DNA of 64,000 nt from Shewanella corallii (GCF_023349125.1 NZ_JAKIKT010000005.1:1-64000), one strand, 5' to 3'; numbered from the stretch's first letter, positions 1-8,950 are shown. Made by a program: numbers and translations. Notes: generated by a model not told the origin, from the letters alone.

Positions 1-786
1 GACTCGCCAGATATATTAAGTTCAAAGCACAATCGGATGAGGGCGGCAGGCTAACCGGGGCAGATATCCAGCAATACATATCGAGTGAGTTTGGTGTTGA
101 GTACCACCTCAATCATATCTACAAGCTACTCAAGAGCATGGGGTTCAGCTGGATAACCAGCCGCTCCAGGCATCCAAAACAGACTCGGGGCGTGCAGGAC
201 GCTTTTAAAAAAGTTTCCTCTGGAAACGATCCTTCACACACCTATTCATATACAACCACACCAGATTGATATTTGGTTTCAGGACGAAGCCAGATTCGGT
301 CAGCAAAATACAACAACACGACTCTGGGCACCGAAAGGCAGTAGACCCAGAGCGCTAAAACAGCAGCAGTTTGAATATGCACACCTCTTCGGCGCTGTCT
401 GTCCTGCAACGGGAGAAACTGAAGCGCTTATCACACCCTTTGTTAATAAGGACATCATGCGCCAGCACCTGGAACTGATCGCCAATCGCACGAAACCAGG
501 AAGACATGCTGTGGTAGTAATGGATGGTGCAGGGTGGCATACCAATGACATTGCAGTTGATATCCCCAACTTATCGATACTCAAATTGCCACCCTATTCC
601 CCGGAACTAAACCCCATCGAACAGGTGTGGAGTTGGCTGCGGCAACATCATCTCGCTAATCGCTATTTCAAAGGATATGAGGACATAGTGGATGCTTGCA
701 GTCAGGCTTGGAACAACTTCATCAGCAGTACAAACCGAGTGATAAAGATGTGCGCCAGAGACTGGGCAAAGGTGACTGAACTTTAA
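1..786 (+). mobile_element. IS630-family insertion sequence, 3' part
   Basis: The left end lies outside the window. The element is recognised only by its transposase gene. Its right end should fall shortly after the transposase stop, between about 787 and 815, because the reading frame of the next gene is open across this junction. IS630/mariner elements insert at TA dinucleotides and carry short inverted repeats. I cannot define the repeat because the other end is missing. Confidence 0.75.
3..786 (+). pseudogene. IS630-family transposase, 5'-truncated by the window and frameshifted
   Basis: A DDE transposase. The first part (HTH-like region ending in HPKQTRGVQDAFKK) reads in one frame from base 3 to a stop at 267-269. 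The second part begins near 211 (KFPLETI...) in another frame and carries the catalytic core: WFQDEARFGQ (first D), VVVMDGAGWH (second D), and PPYSPELNPIEQVWSWLR (terminal E). The two frames meet at a run of six A at 207-212; with five A the protein would read through as DAFKKFPLET, which matches my recollection of intact relatives. Reaching the downstream frame needs a +1 (or -2) shift, so an ordinary -1 ribosomal frameshift would not restore it. RNA polymerase slippage on the A tract, a real inactivating mutation or a homopolymer sequencing error are all possible. The family call is firm; whether the gene works is open. Confidence 0.85.
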
Positions 787-1171
787 TGCGGAATGGTATG
801 ACCCGTCAGCCATTAACGTGTCAGCGAGCAGTCCAGCTCTTTCGCAATCTAATATACCGCCCCATGAGTCAGGGATATTCAGTCAGGTGATCAAGCTTGA
901 TGATGGCCGCGACCTGGTGATTACAGAAGGGAGTGATGAGCCCAGATCTATCGGCAGCGTGACGGCGCTGTTATATCGTAATCTGGACGTTGGTGACTTT
1001 GAAATGGGCCTGAGTTTTGCCCGGGACGGCTTTGTGACTGACGCCGTACTGCAAGAAAATGGAAAGGTAAAAGTGACGACAACCAGTGCCGGCAGTGGCA
1101 GTTACCGGCAGGAGTACTATATCTGCATTGGCAAAGCGTCTCTTAACTTGTGTGATGCCGGTTTGGAGTGA
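776..1171 (+). pseudogene. PliI-like lysozyme inhibitor, 5' end apparently lost to the IS630 insertion
   Basis: The longest formal ORF starts at a GTG at 818 (117 aa) with no ribosome binding site. The frame stays open upstream across the IS end to a stop at 773-775, so the true start has probably been removed. The protein reads VITEGSDEPRSIGSV, ARDGFV and SAGSGSYRQEY. This is the arrangement I associate with the periplasmic inhibitor of I-type lysozyme (PliI), which binds lysozyme in the periplasm. Such proteins need a signal peptide, and none can be seen here, which supports decapitation by the transposon. The C-terminus ends normally with two Cys (YYICIGKASLNLC) that could form a disulfide. 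The PliI assignment rests on short motifs and is moderate; truncation is inferred from the missing signal peptide and the adjacent IS. Confidence 0.5.
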
Positions 1172-1213
1172 CAATCTGAACATTCGCCCGGCAATGGGTC
1201 CATTCTTCCAGAG

Positions 1214-1567
1214 TTACCAAATCAGCAGTGTAAATGCTGAACCCATGGCGGCCGCTGACAGCAGATAGAGCCGGCGAGCCTGCCGTTGCTGGTGGTTTTT
1301 TCCCTGTTTCAGTGAGCATACATGCTCAAAGTCCCGGTTATGGTGGCGGTACAAGCGGCAAATTATCAATTGGCTGTCCGGCTCCACCAAAGTCGTAAGG
1401 CGATAATCATTGCCACTTTCCGTACTGACCTGGTATTCAGTCTGCCCTGAAATATTAAATCGCTGTGATACCAGTTTATCGTCGACCCACAGTTTCTCCC
1501 ATCCAGCCCAGTTGCTCGCCTGCAACTTAAATGTATGACCGCGATCCTGATGGAGAAAACTGATCAT
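1214..1567 (-). CDS. Hypothetical protein with C-terminal membrane segment
   Basis: 117 aa, preceded by a good ribosome binding site (AAGGAAGG). I do not recognise the family. The N-terminal ~80 residues look like a small beta-rich soluble domain (FKLQASNWAGWEKLWVDDKLVS, then YRLTTLVEP). A basic stretch (KQGKNHQQRQARR) and one hydrophobic helix (LYLLSAAAMGSAFTLLIW) end the protein, so it is probably a tail-anchored inner-membrane protein with the positive charges on the cytoplasmic side. It converges on the PliI-like fragment, 42 bp away. No function is proposed. Confidence 0.6.
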   Translation of the reverse strand: MISFLHQDRGHTFKLQASNWAGWEKLWVDDKLVSQRFNISGQTEYQVSTESGNDYRLTTLVEPDSQLIICRLYRHHNRDFEHVCSLKQGKNHQQRQARRLYLLSAAAMGSAFTLLIW

Positions 1568-1700
1568 TGGTGCCTTCCTTTGCGTGATGATGGAGTACTA
1601 AATTAAGCAAAGGAAGTTGAAGTTTTCCAGCGTCTAAATTCCGGATTGTAGGTATAGCTTTGTGGCTATTGGGAAAATTAATTTATAGCAAGAAGACATA

Positions 1701-1725
1701 AAAAAGGGAGCTGTAATAAGCTCCC
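1701..1725 (-). terminator. Rho-independent terminator of ldh
   Basis: Stem GGGAGCT (1706-1712) pairs with AGCTCCC (1719-1725) around a 6-nt loop. On the minus strand the hairpin is followed by five T (1705-1701). It sits 30 bp beyond the ldh stop. Confidence 0.8.
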
Positions 1726-1756
1726 GTTATCAAATCAAATAAGGTCTTGATGTGCC

Positions 1757-2788
1757 TTATTTTGCTGCATTGATAATGGCGCGAGCCATCTCATCTGCGA
1801 CATCACCTGTGGTGCGGTTCTGTTCGTCAGCCTGTTTGAAAATGGTGCTCAAGGTATCATAAATCTTTTCAACCTTGGCCGTTGAAGCTGCGGCATCATA
1901 TTCATTTTCAAAGGAAACATTGATAATGCCTCCTGCATTTATCACATAGTCCGGCGCGTACAGAATACCCATCTCTTTCAGCGCTTCACCATGACGACGT
2001 TCTGCCAGCTGATTATTGGCACAACCGGCCACAATGCTGGCTTTCAGCAGGGGCAGGGTATGGTCATTGATGGACGCACCCAGAGCGCAGGGGGCATAGA
2101 TGTCGACATCCTGAGTGTAGATATCCTGAGGAGCAACCACAATGGCACCAAAGTCGTTCTTAACTGTTTCCAATGCCTCTTGATTTATGTCAGTGACGAT
2201 CAGTTCGGCACCTTCTTCGTGCAGGTGTTTACACAGGTAATAACCTACATGGCCAATTCCCTGTACAGAGATTTTCAGACCTTTTACCGTGTCCAGACCT
2301 CGCTGATGCTTTACCGCGGCCTTAATACCCAGAAAAGTGCCCAGTGCGGTAAATGGAGAAGGGTCGCCACTCTTGCCCTCCAGGCCAGCCATATAAGGCG
2401 TTTCCTGATGAGCAATCATGATATCTGTAGTGGACACGCCCACGTCTTCTGCAGAGTAGTAACGGCCACCCAGGCTGTCTACGGCACGTCCGAAAGCGCG
2501 GAACAGTGCTTCTCTGTTGGCAGTTTTAGGGTCTGCCAGGATCACAGACTTTCCACCACCCATGCTCAGGCCTGCCAGGGCATTTTTATAAGTCATGCCC
2601 CGTGAAAGGCGCAGCACATCCGTCAGGGCCTCTTCGTCAGACTCGTACTGCCACATGCGGCAGCCGCCAACGGCAGGGCCAAGATTGGTGTTATGGACGG
2701 CGATAATGGCCTTAAGGCCGGATTCTTCGTCATGGCAAAACATGACATGTTCGTGATTGTCAAAAGAAGGGTGATTGAATACAGCCAC
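1757..2788 (-). CDS. ldh: Leucine dehydrogenase (Glu/Leu/Phe/Val dehydrogenase family)
   Basis: NAD-dependent oxidative deamination of leucine and other branched-chain amino acids to 2-oxo acids, the entry step of branched-chain amino acid catabolism in the cytoplasm. 343 aa, normal for LeuDH and much shorter than glutamate dehydrogenase. The catalytic region KNALAGLSMGGGKS carries Lys68 and Lys80. A Rossmann motif GIGHVG lies at 177-182, and PDYVINAGGIINV near the C-terminus is typical of the family. The gene is monocistronic, with its own terminator and a promoter region holding a LiuR-like palindrome at 2946-2963. In related gammaproteobacteria LiuR controls leucine and isovalerate use and includes ldh in its regulon; the rest of the liu genes are not in this window. 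Substrate preference among branched-chain amino acids cannot be read from sequence alone. Confidence 0.92.
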   Translation of the reverse strand: MAVFNHPSFDNHEHVMFCHDEESGLKAIIAVHNTNLGPAVGGCRMWQYESDEEALTDVLRLSRGMTYKNALAGLSMGGGKSVILADPKTANREALFRAFGRAVDSLGGRYYSAEDVGVSTTDIMIAHQETPYMAGLEGKSGDPSPFTALGTFLGIKAAVKHQRGLDTVKGLKISVQGIGHVGYYLCKHLHEEGAELIVTDINQEALETVKNDFGAIVVAPQDIYTQDVDIYAPCALGASINDHTLPLLKASIVAGCANNQLAERRHGEALKEMGILYAPDYVINAGGIINVSFENEYDAAASTAKVEKIYDTLSTIFKQADEQNRTTGDVADEMARAIINAAK

Positions 2789-2905
2789 TTGCTTGTCCCC
2801 ACTGAGAGTGTGTCCTTGGCCAGCAACGCGGTGCTATGGGGCCGGACTTAGTGATATTGTTTGCGAAAACATAGCATTTCGGGATAAGCTCGACCAAAGA
2901 CAGCC

Positions 2906-2933
2906 TGTATATTGAATGTGATCTGTGTGGCAA
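2906..2933 (-). promoter_or_regulatory. Putative sigma-70 promoter of ldh
   Basis: On the minus strand: -35 TTGCCA (2933-2928), 16-nt spacer, -10 TATACA (2911-2906). The predicted start near 2899 would give a leader of about 110 nt. It lies just downstream of the palindrome at 2946-2963, so a factor bound there would be centred about 55 bp upstream of the start. Confidence 0.45.
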
Positions 2934-2945
2934 TTTTGCTTTCCA

Positions 2946-2963
2946 CTTTACGTTAACGTAAAG
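2946..2963. promoter_or_regulatory. LiuR-type operator (18-bp perfect palindrome)
   Basis: CTTTACGTTAACGTAAAG is a perfect inverted repeat. It matches the form I recall for the MerR-family regulator LiuR (TTTACGTwwACGTAAA), which controls branched-chain amino acid catabolism genes in gammaproteobacteria. It lies 158 bp upstream of ldh and 150 bp upstream of the divergent DUF4826 gene, so it could act on either. Its proximity to the ldh promoter makes ldh the likelier target. Confidence 0.65.
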
Positions 2964-3112
2964 CTGGTCGGACAAGTTAATACAGCTTAAAACGACCCGG
3001 CAACATTCGGCAGGCGGTGAGTATGTCAGAGGTAAACAATAATAATCTAATCTGGCCGCTCTAAGCAGTGAAGCAGCATGAAACAATAAGAACACAAGAA
3101 TTAGGAAGCAGT

Positions 3113-3577
3113 ATGACTGAGCAGACAGTACCACCTACCTCCGAAGCCCCTCAATTGACACCAGAACAGGCTGCCCAGATGCAGCAGGAATGGGTGCGTG
3201 AACAGTTCCAGAAAGCCAACAAATTCCTGGCAGAAAAGGGAGTCATTCCCGGAAAGGTATTAACGGATCAAAGCCGTTATCTGGTGCCTTATGTTGCCGT
3301 ATGGAAGATGGAATCCTCTCAACCAAAGAAAAAGCAGTTTTGGGTGATTTCCGGTGACTTGCCAACAGATTATGTGCCTGCGGATGTTGCGCCAAGCGCC
3401 CGTGAAGCCATTAAACACTTCTCTTTGACCTGGCAATTAAAGGCTGAAAACCTGATCCAAAGCGGCGCGGTTAAAGACCCGACTCAGGCCAAATTCGCCA
3501 ATATGCTGGTCTCCCGTGCCCAGAGCCTGTACAAAATGCAGCAAGATGAAAAGCTGTGGGGCGAACAGCAGGCCTGA
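3113..3577 (+). CDS. DUF4826 family protein
   Basis: 154 aa from the ATG at 3113, chosen because AGGAAG lies just upstream; an earlier in-frame start would add 15 unrelated residues. No signal peptide or membrane segment, so cytoplasmic. The conserved core runs from about residue 24: WVREQFQKANKFLAEKGVIPGKVL, SRYLVPYVAVWKM, FWVISGDLPTDYV and REAIKHFSLTWQLKAE. This matches a small uncharacterised family (DUF4826) that I remember from Alteromonadales. Function unknown. It is divergent from ldh and convergent with ppx. The shared upstream region holds a LiuR-like palindrome, but any co-regulation is inference. Confidence 0.7.
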   Translation: MTEQTVPPTSEAPQLTPEQAAQMQQEWVREQFQKANKFLAEKGVIPGKVLTDQSRYLVPYVAVWKMESSQPKKKQFWVISGDLPTDYVPADVAPSAREAIKHFSLTWQLKAENLIQSGAVKDPTQAKFANMLVSRAQSLYKMQQDEKLWGEQQA

Positions 3578-3614
3578 TCTATGCCTTAGCACCTGTCTGA
3601 ATCCGGTGTGTTTA

Positions 3615-3652
3615 AATACAACAAAGGACGCTACTGCGTCCTTTGTTGTATT
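3615..3652. terminator. Bidirectional terminator between the DUF4826 gene and ppx
   Basis: A 17-bp perfect stem (3615-3631 with 3636-3652) with a TACT loop. The stem base is A/T-rich, so U-rich tails form on both strands. It lies between two convergent genes. Confidence 0.8.
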
Positions 3653-3664
3653 CGGCTAAAGCAC

Positions 3665-5164
3665 TCAGCTTTTTCTTTCAATCACAGCTGTGACAATTAG
3701 CTCTATCCCAAGAGGCTGCAGCCATCTGGCTTCCCGTTCCAGATCTGCCATCAGCAGAGTGATTTTTCGTTTGCCCCGGGGCAGGGCGATGTGCAATTGA
3801 TTGGTATCTGCATTGATTTTCACACTAACGCTCTTGCCCTGTCGCCCCAGATTCAGCAGCACTGCCAGACGTAAAATACTGGTGAGGCGAGCCAGTGGCA
3901 GGTCCTCAGCCAGCGTCTCATCCGGGCGTTTTCTATGGTTACCTATCAGGCTTGCCAACTCCTGCTGCATCGCTTCGTCAAAGCCTGGCAGGTCAGCATT
4001 GCTGATGATATAGGCGCCATGGCGCTGGTGCGCCCGTGAGTTAATATGTATGCCGACTTCATGGAGTGTGGCAGCATAAGCCAACAGGCGACTGTAACCT
4101 CTGAGTTGCCAAGTGTCGGCCACCTGCTCAAACAGCTGCATAGCGGCATCCCGAACCCTGAACGCGTGGCTGCGGTCTACATGATAGAGACGGGCTATAC
4201 TGTCGACGGTTCTGAGCCTGACGTCCTGATACTGGCCTATTTGGGCCATCTCATAGAGCACGCCTTCACGCAGAGCGCCATAGGTGTATTTAAGTGATTT
4301 AACCGATAAACGGCGGAAGAAGCTGATAAGAATGGCTAATCCTGCAGGCAGTATACCGGCACGTCTTTCATCTATGCTGGAAAAGCGTCCGTCGAGGTTG
4401 CCCCACTCAACCAGTTGCCGCTTGAGTTTTTTCAGGTTTGCGAGAGTGATTTCGCTGTCGTTATAGAGCTCATTCAATACTTCTGCAACCGCTTTGACTG
4501 TACCTGAACTTCCCAGCACCAGATCCCAGTCTTCGCTGAAATAGGCTTTGGACAGGGTTGCAAACTCTTCATCGGCAGCCCGCCCGGCAGAGTGAAATTG
4601 CTCCAGGGAGATGGGAGTATTTTTGAAAAACTTTTCGTTAAAGCTGACGCAACCACAGCTGAGGCTGGTTAGCTGACGGGACTTCTGACGTCTGCCAACA
4701 ATGACTTCTGTTGAACCGCCCCCTATGTCTATAACCAGATTATTCTTTTCCAGTACTTCAGACTGCGCGATACCATGGTAGATGAGCCTGGCTTCTTCAT
4801 GACCGGATATCACTTCAATGGGGTAGGGCAGTGCTGCTCTGGCCTGAGTGAGAAACTCGTTTCGGTTGGCTGCAACCCTCAGGGTATAGGTAGCCACTAA
4901 ACGGATTTCGGCGTTACTAATGTCGGCAAACCTGAGGTTAAAGTTTTTAAGACAATCAAGGCCCCTTTGCATAGCGTCTTCGCTTAACCGGTTATTGTCA
5001 TCCAGCCCCTGAGCCAGCTTAACCTGCTGCTTTTCCTTATGGACTATTTGTAGCTGGCCATCCTGCTCTCTGGCGATTACGAGATGAAAACTGTTTGACC
5101 CCATATCTATGGCGATATAGTGCTTGGGTCTTGGGTTCAAGGTTAAGGAGTTATTTTCTGGCAT
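3665..5164 (-). CDS. ppx: Exopolyphosphatase
   Basis: Processively removes terminal phosphate from inorganic polyphosphate in the cytoplasm; the family also includes GppA. 499 aa, the normal length. The ASKHA-type phosphate-binding motifs are YIAIDMGSNSFHLVIA (residues 16-31) and VIDIGGGSTEVIVG (about 145-158). The C-terminal half is the HD-like domain (TLHEVGIHINSRAHQRHG, LIGNHRKRPDE). The start overlaps the end of ppk by 22 bp, so the two are translationally coupled and Ppx balances polyphosphate made by Ppk. The call as Ppx rather than GppA rests on length, the HD-like domain and the ppk linkage. Confidence 0.93.
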   Translation of the reverse strand: MPENNSLTLNPRPKHYIAIDMGSNSFHLVIAREQDGQLQIVHKEKQQVKLAQGLDDNNRLSEDAMQRGLDCLKNFNLRFADISNAEIRLVATYTLRVAANRNEFLTQARAALPYPIEVISGHEEARLIYHGIAQSEVLEKNNLVIDIGGGSTEVIVGRRQKSRQLTSLSCGCVSFNEKFFKNTPISLEQFHSAGRAADEEFATLSKAYFSEDWDLVLGSSGTVKAVAEVLNELYNDSEITLANLKKLKRQLVEWGNLDGRFSSIDERRAGILPAGLAILISFFRRLSVKSLKYTYGALREGVLYEMAQIGQYQDVRLRTVDSIARLYHVDRSHAFRVRDAAMQLFEQVADTWQLRGYSRLLAYAATLHEVGIHINSRAHQRHGAYIISNADLPGFDEAMQQELASLIGNHRKRPDETLAEDLPLARLTSILRLAVLLNLGRQGKSVSVKINADTNQLHIALPRGKRKITLLMADLEREARWLQPLGIELIVTAVIERKS

Positions 5165-7335
5165 TTCAGAGGGGTACCTGCTTGCTTGTCGGCAGCGATA
5201 ACCGGCTCACTTGTGTGTTTGTTGTCATTGCCGATTTCCTGCTCTGTATTCTCTTCCTGTTTTAATTCTGCCAGCTTTTTCTCTCTTTGTTGCAAATAAT
5301 CCAGAATTGCAATTTGTGAACGTACTTTGCGTTTGTTACCCCGGGTGCGATAGGGGTTGGTTTGATCCTGATTAATCAGGCGATTTTTAGTGTTATCACT
5401 AAACTGTATCGCCATGATATCCATTATGGTTTGTTTGAGAGCTTCATCCAGTATTGGGGCGCCGACCTCAATACGCTCATCCAGATTTCGTTTCATCCAG
5501 TCAGCCGACGTGATAAAGATGCGGTTTTCACCACTATGATGGAAGTGCATGACTCTGGCGTGCTCCAAAAAGCGGTCGACCACACTGTATATCTGGATAT
5601 TGTCGCTTATAGCTTTCACGCCGGGGACCAGCGCGCACATGCCCCGCACCATAAGACGTATTTTCACTCCGGCTGCCGATGCCTGATACAGCTTGTCGAT
5701 AAGTGCTCTGTCCACCAGATTGTTGACCTTAAGGTTGATGGCGGCTGGCTTACGCGAACTGGCCTTCTCAATCTCGTGTTCTATCAGGGCATCAATTTTT
5801 TCCCTGACATTGTAGGGGGATACCATCAGGTGGTTGAATTGGTACCTGCGATAAGGGTGCTCTATCAGCTCAAACACCTGGGCGACTTCTGAGGCTATCT
5901 CCTGGTTGCCGGTAAAGAGTGAGAAATCGGTATAGATCCTGGCTGTGCTTTCATTAAAGTTGCCCGTACCAATATGGGCGTAAAGTCGGGTTTTTCCCTC
6001 TTCCTCACGGCCAATAATGCAGAGTTTGGAATGAATTTTCAGGCTGGGGATCCCATGGTGAACTCTAACTCCGGCCTCGGCTAAACGTTTACTCCATTCG
6101 ATATTGGCTTCTTCATCAAAACGGGCTGCCAGCTCTACCACTGCAGTGACTTTCTTACCGTTTTTTACTGCTTCCATCAGGGAGTGCATGATTTGAGACT
6201 GCCTGGCGACCCGGTATACATTAATGCGGATAAACTTCACCGCGGGATCATAGGCGGCCTGACGAACCAGTTCCGTGAAGTGAGAGAACCTGTGGTAAGG
6301 GTAATAAAGTAAAATATCCTGGCGTGCCAACGCATCAAACTTGTTGACCGACTTGTAAAACAGTGGATGTTTGAGTGCCTTGAGCTTGGGGTGTTCAAGA
6401 TACTTGCGTCCCGGGTTGGGAAAGCCAATAAAGTCTTTGAATGAGTGGTAGCGGCCACCTGGCACCAGACACTCGGTATTGCTGATCCCCAATCTATCGG
6501 TGAGCATGGTCAGCATGTGCTCGGGCATATCCCGGTCAAATACCAAACGCACCGGCTCAGCGGTCAATCGTTGCTTGAGTGCCTGAGTCATCTTTTCGAG
6601 TTGGCTGTGCTCCAACTCGTCATCCAGATCGAACTCGGCATCCCGGGTGATTTTCATGGAGTAAACTTCAATGCTGTTGTAGTCGAAAAAAGGGCTGAAC
6701 AGCTCGTGCACACAGTGACGAATCACATTATCCAGCAAAATAAGGTGTTTTTTGCGTTTGGTTTGCTCCGTAGGTAACTCGACAAAGCGGGGAACATTCT
6801 TGGTGGGGACTTCAATCAGTGCGTACTGACGCTGATGATCGCTGTTGAGGCTCACCGCCAGATAAGTGGTATCGTCCCGCAGCAACATGGGAAGGTCCTG
6901 ATGGCGGTTGATGATCAGCGGCGTAATATGCTGTCTGAGGTTATCTCTAAAGTGTTTTTTCAACCAGGGACTGTGGAATTCGCTCAGCTGCTGTTCGTTC
7001 ACCAGAAAAATATTGCAGCGCACCAGTTCGCGCATCAGCTCCGCATACATGGCGTCGAACTTTTCCTGCAGTGCCAGCACCTTGGTCTGAATTTTTTGCA
7101 GCAAATGACGGTTTCTGTCCCTGTCGCTGGTAATACTGCCAAGTTGCAATCTACGTCTGACCGCCGCGACACGAACCCTGAAGAACTCGTCCATATTGTT
7201 GGAGTAGATCCCCAGAAAGCGCACTCGCTCAACTATGGGCACGTTGGGGTCACAGGCTTCCTGCAGTACCCGTTCATTAAAAGAGAGCCAGGATAGTTCT
7301 TTTTCTACAAGCAGTTTATCTGAACCCGTGGTCAC
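5143..7335 (-). CDS. ppk1: Polyphosphate kinase 1
   Basis: Reversible transfer of the ATP gamma-phosphate to polyphosphate, working at the inner membrane as an oligomer. 730 aa, slightly longer than the E. coli enzyme (688) because of a charged C-terminal tail. The N-terminal domain starts KELSWLSFNERVLQEA. The two phospholipase-D-like catalytic lobes carry HSKLCIIGRE, HIGTGNFNESTARIYTDFSL and HFHHSGENRIFITSADWM; these include the histidine that is autophosphorylated in characterised PPK1. First gene of a two-gene operon with ppx. The upstream region (7336-7579) is shared with the divergent yegD-like gene and holds a weak Pho-box-like sequence (7481-7498). Confidence 0.95.
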   Translation of the reverse strand: MTTGSDKLLVEKELSWLSFNERVLQEACDPNVPIVERVRFLGIYSNNMDEFFRVRVAAVRRRLQLGSITSDRDRNRHLLQKIQTKVLALQEKFDAMYAELMRELVRCNIFLVNEQQLSEFHSPWLKKHFRDNLRQHITPLIINRHQDLPMLLRDDTTYLAVSLNSDHQRQYALIEVPTKNVPRFVELPTEQTKRKKHLILLDNVIRHCVHELFSPFFDYNSIEVYSMKITRDAEFDLDDELEHSQLEKMTQALKQRLTAEPVRLVFDRDMPEHMLTMLTDRLGISNTECLVPGGRYHSFKDFIGFPNPGRKYLEHPKLKALKHPLFYKSVNKFDALARQDILLYYPYHRFSHFTELVRQAAYDPAVKFIRINVYRVARQSQIMHSLMEAVKNGKKVTAVVELAARFDEEANIEWSKRLAEAGVRVHHGIPSLKIHSKLCIIGREEEGKTRLYAHIGTGNFNESTARIYTDFSLFTGNQEIASEVAQVFELIEHPYRRYQFNHLMVSPYNVREKIDALIEHEIEKASSRKPAAINLKVNNLVDRALIDKLYQASAAGVKIRLMVRGMCALVPGVKAISDNIQIYSVVDRFLEHARVMHFHHSGENRIFITSADWMKRNLDERIEVGAPILDEALKQTIMDIMAIQFSDNTKNRLINQDQTNPYRTRGNKRKVRSQIAILDYLQQREKKLAELKQEENTEQEIGNDNKHTSEPVIAADKQAGTPLKCQKITP

Positions 7336-7579
7336 GGCTTACCTTCCTTTGCCAAATATTATATCACTGGCCTTTTTCAGGCTGGGCCTAACAGCAGCTA
7401 AAGTTCACTTGTCCCATGCTGAACACCCTCGTGAAAACAGCTGCTACTCTAGCGACCCACCATGTCAGCTATATGACATTTATGACCGAAGTGTTACATG
7501 AAAAAGACTGAATTTACTGTGTCTTGCTCGTCGGTTTTGTGTTAGTTTTGCCGGCTTTTTCCGGGATCTTGGAGTCTTC

Positions 7580-8950
7580 ATGTTTGTTGGTTTCGATTAT
7601 GGCAGTGCCAACTGCGCTTTGGGGGTAATGACGGCTGATGGTGTGCAGCTGCTGCCCATTGCCGGTGACAGTCGTTATATGAGTTCGACTCTGTATGCTT
7701 ATGACAGAGAGCTGATTGCCGAAGCCGTTTATCAAAGACTCGACGTCAGCCGTCAGCCTGACTATGCCAAAAACCGCAGCGCCCAGCTAAGCAGAGCCAA
7801 AGTGGTGCGCCGGGAGCTGGATTTGCTTCCATCAGATGAAGTGGTGTTTTTCGGCGAGGCTGCTTTTAATGCTTATATGGAAGTCCCGGAAGAGGGCTTT
7901 TATGTCCGATCTCCCAAATCCTTCCTGGGTGCCAGCGGCTTGCGTCCGGACCAGATTGCGTTGTTCGAAGACATAGTGACTCTGATGATGCTGCATATTA
8001 AAGCCTGTGGTGAAACGGCGCTGGGCAATGGTCAGCAGATCACCCGGGCAGTGATTGGCCGTCCGGTTAACTTTCAGGGGATTGGCGGCGAGCAGGCCAA
8101 TGAACAGGCCGAAAGCATTCTGACCACTGCGGCGCAAAGAGCAGGTTTCAGCGAAGTGGCCTTTCTGTTTGAACCCATAGCCGCAGGTATGGACTTTGAA
8201 GCACAACTGACTCAGGACAAAACCGTGCTGGTGGTGGATGTTGGTGGCGGTACCACTGATTGCTCTGTAGTGAAGATGGGTCCATCCCGGGTGGGAAATA
8301 CAGACCGCAGTGGCGACTTTTTAGGGCACAGTGGTCAGCGTATTGGTGGTAACGATCTGGATATCGCCCTGGCGATGCACAGCTTTATGCCACATATGGG
8401 ACTTGGCAGCGAACTGGTCACAGGCAAGCCTATGCCCAGCAAGGTGTTCTGGAACTGTGTCGCGGTGAATGATATCGCGGCTCAGCGTGACTTTTCCTCT
8501 GTGACCTGCAAGAAGCTGATTGACGATTTGATTAAAGAAGCCCGTCAACCTGAGCTGTTGAAGCGCCTGCTTACAGTGCAGCGTAATCAGCTGTCATATC
8601 AGTTGGTCAGACAGGCCGAGGGCGCCAAAATAGCTCTGTCAGATGCACAGAGCACCCAATCACAGCTTGGGTTTGTAGAGGCGCAGCTGCAAGCTGATAT
8701 CAGCGCCTGCCAATTTGTGACGGCCATTGATGACCCCCTGAGCCGGGTGGAGTCGTTAATGCACAGTGCGGTGGAAACCGCCGGAGTTCAGCCAGAAATC
8801 ATCTATGTCACCGGAGGAACAGCCCGCAGTCCGGCCATTTACGAGCGTATCGCCCGCTGTTACCCTGAGTGTGAAGTGATAGTCGGGGACCACTTTGGCT
8901 CTGTCACTGCAGGCCTGACCCGCTGGGCAAACAAGATATTCAATGCATAA
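7580..8950 (+). CDS. yegD: YegD-like Hsp70-family protein
   Basis: 456 aa, an actin/Hsp70-fold ATPase. The start is set by GGAG six bases upstream of the ATG. Phosphate-1 motif GFDYGSANCALGVM at the N-terminus, phosphate-2 VLVVDVGGGTTDCSVV (about 214-229), and adenosine motif VTGGTARSPAIYE (about 410). The length and the opening MFVGFDYGSANC match E. coli YegD, an atypical Hsp70 that lacks the substrate-binding domain of DnaK. Client and partner are unknown in the family. It is followed after 12 bp by creA, so the two may be co-transcribed. Function beyond ATP-dependent chaperone-like activity is not established. Confidence 0.88.
   Translation: MFVGFDYGSANCALGVMTADGVQLLPIAGDSRYMSSTLYAYDRELIAEAVYQRLDVSRQPDYAKNRSAQLSRAKVVRRELDLLPSDEVVFFGEAAFNAYMEVPEEGFYVRSPKSFLGASGLRPDQIALFEDIVTLMMLHIKACGETALGNGQQITRAVIGRPVNFQGIGGEQANEQAESILTTAAQRAGFSEVAFLFEPIAAGMDFEAQLTQDKTVLVVDVGGGTTDCSVVKMGPSRVGNTDRSGDFLGHSGQRIGGNDLDIALAMHSFMPHMGLGSELVTGKPMPSKVFWNCVAVNDIAAQRDFSSVTCKKLIDDLIKEARQPELLKRLLTVQRNQLSYQLVRQAEGAKIALSDAQSTQSQLGFVEAQLQADISACQFVTAIDDPLSRVESLMHSAVETAGVQPEIIYVTGGTARSPAIYERIARCYPECEVIVGDHFGSVTAGLTRWANKIFNA

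Noticed and set aside
207..213. Programmed -1 ribosomal frameshift in the IS630 transposase
   Set aside because: The A6G site looks slippery, but a -1 shift leads to the wrong frame; +1 or -2 is needed.
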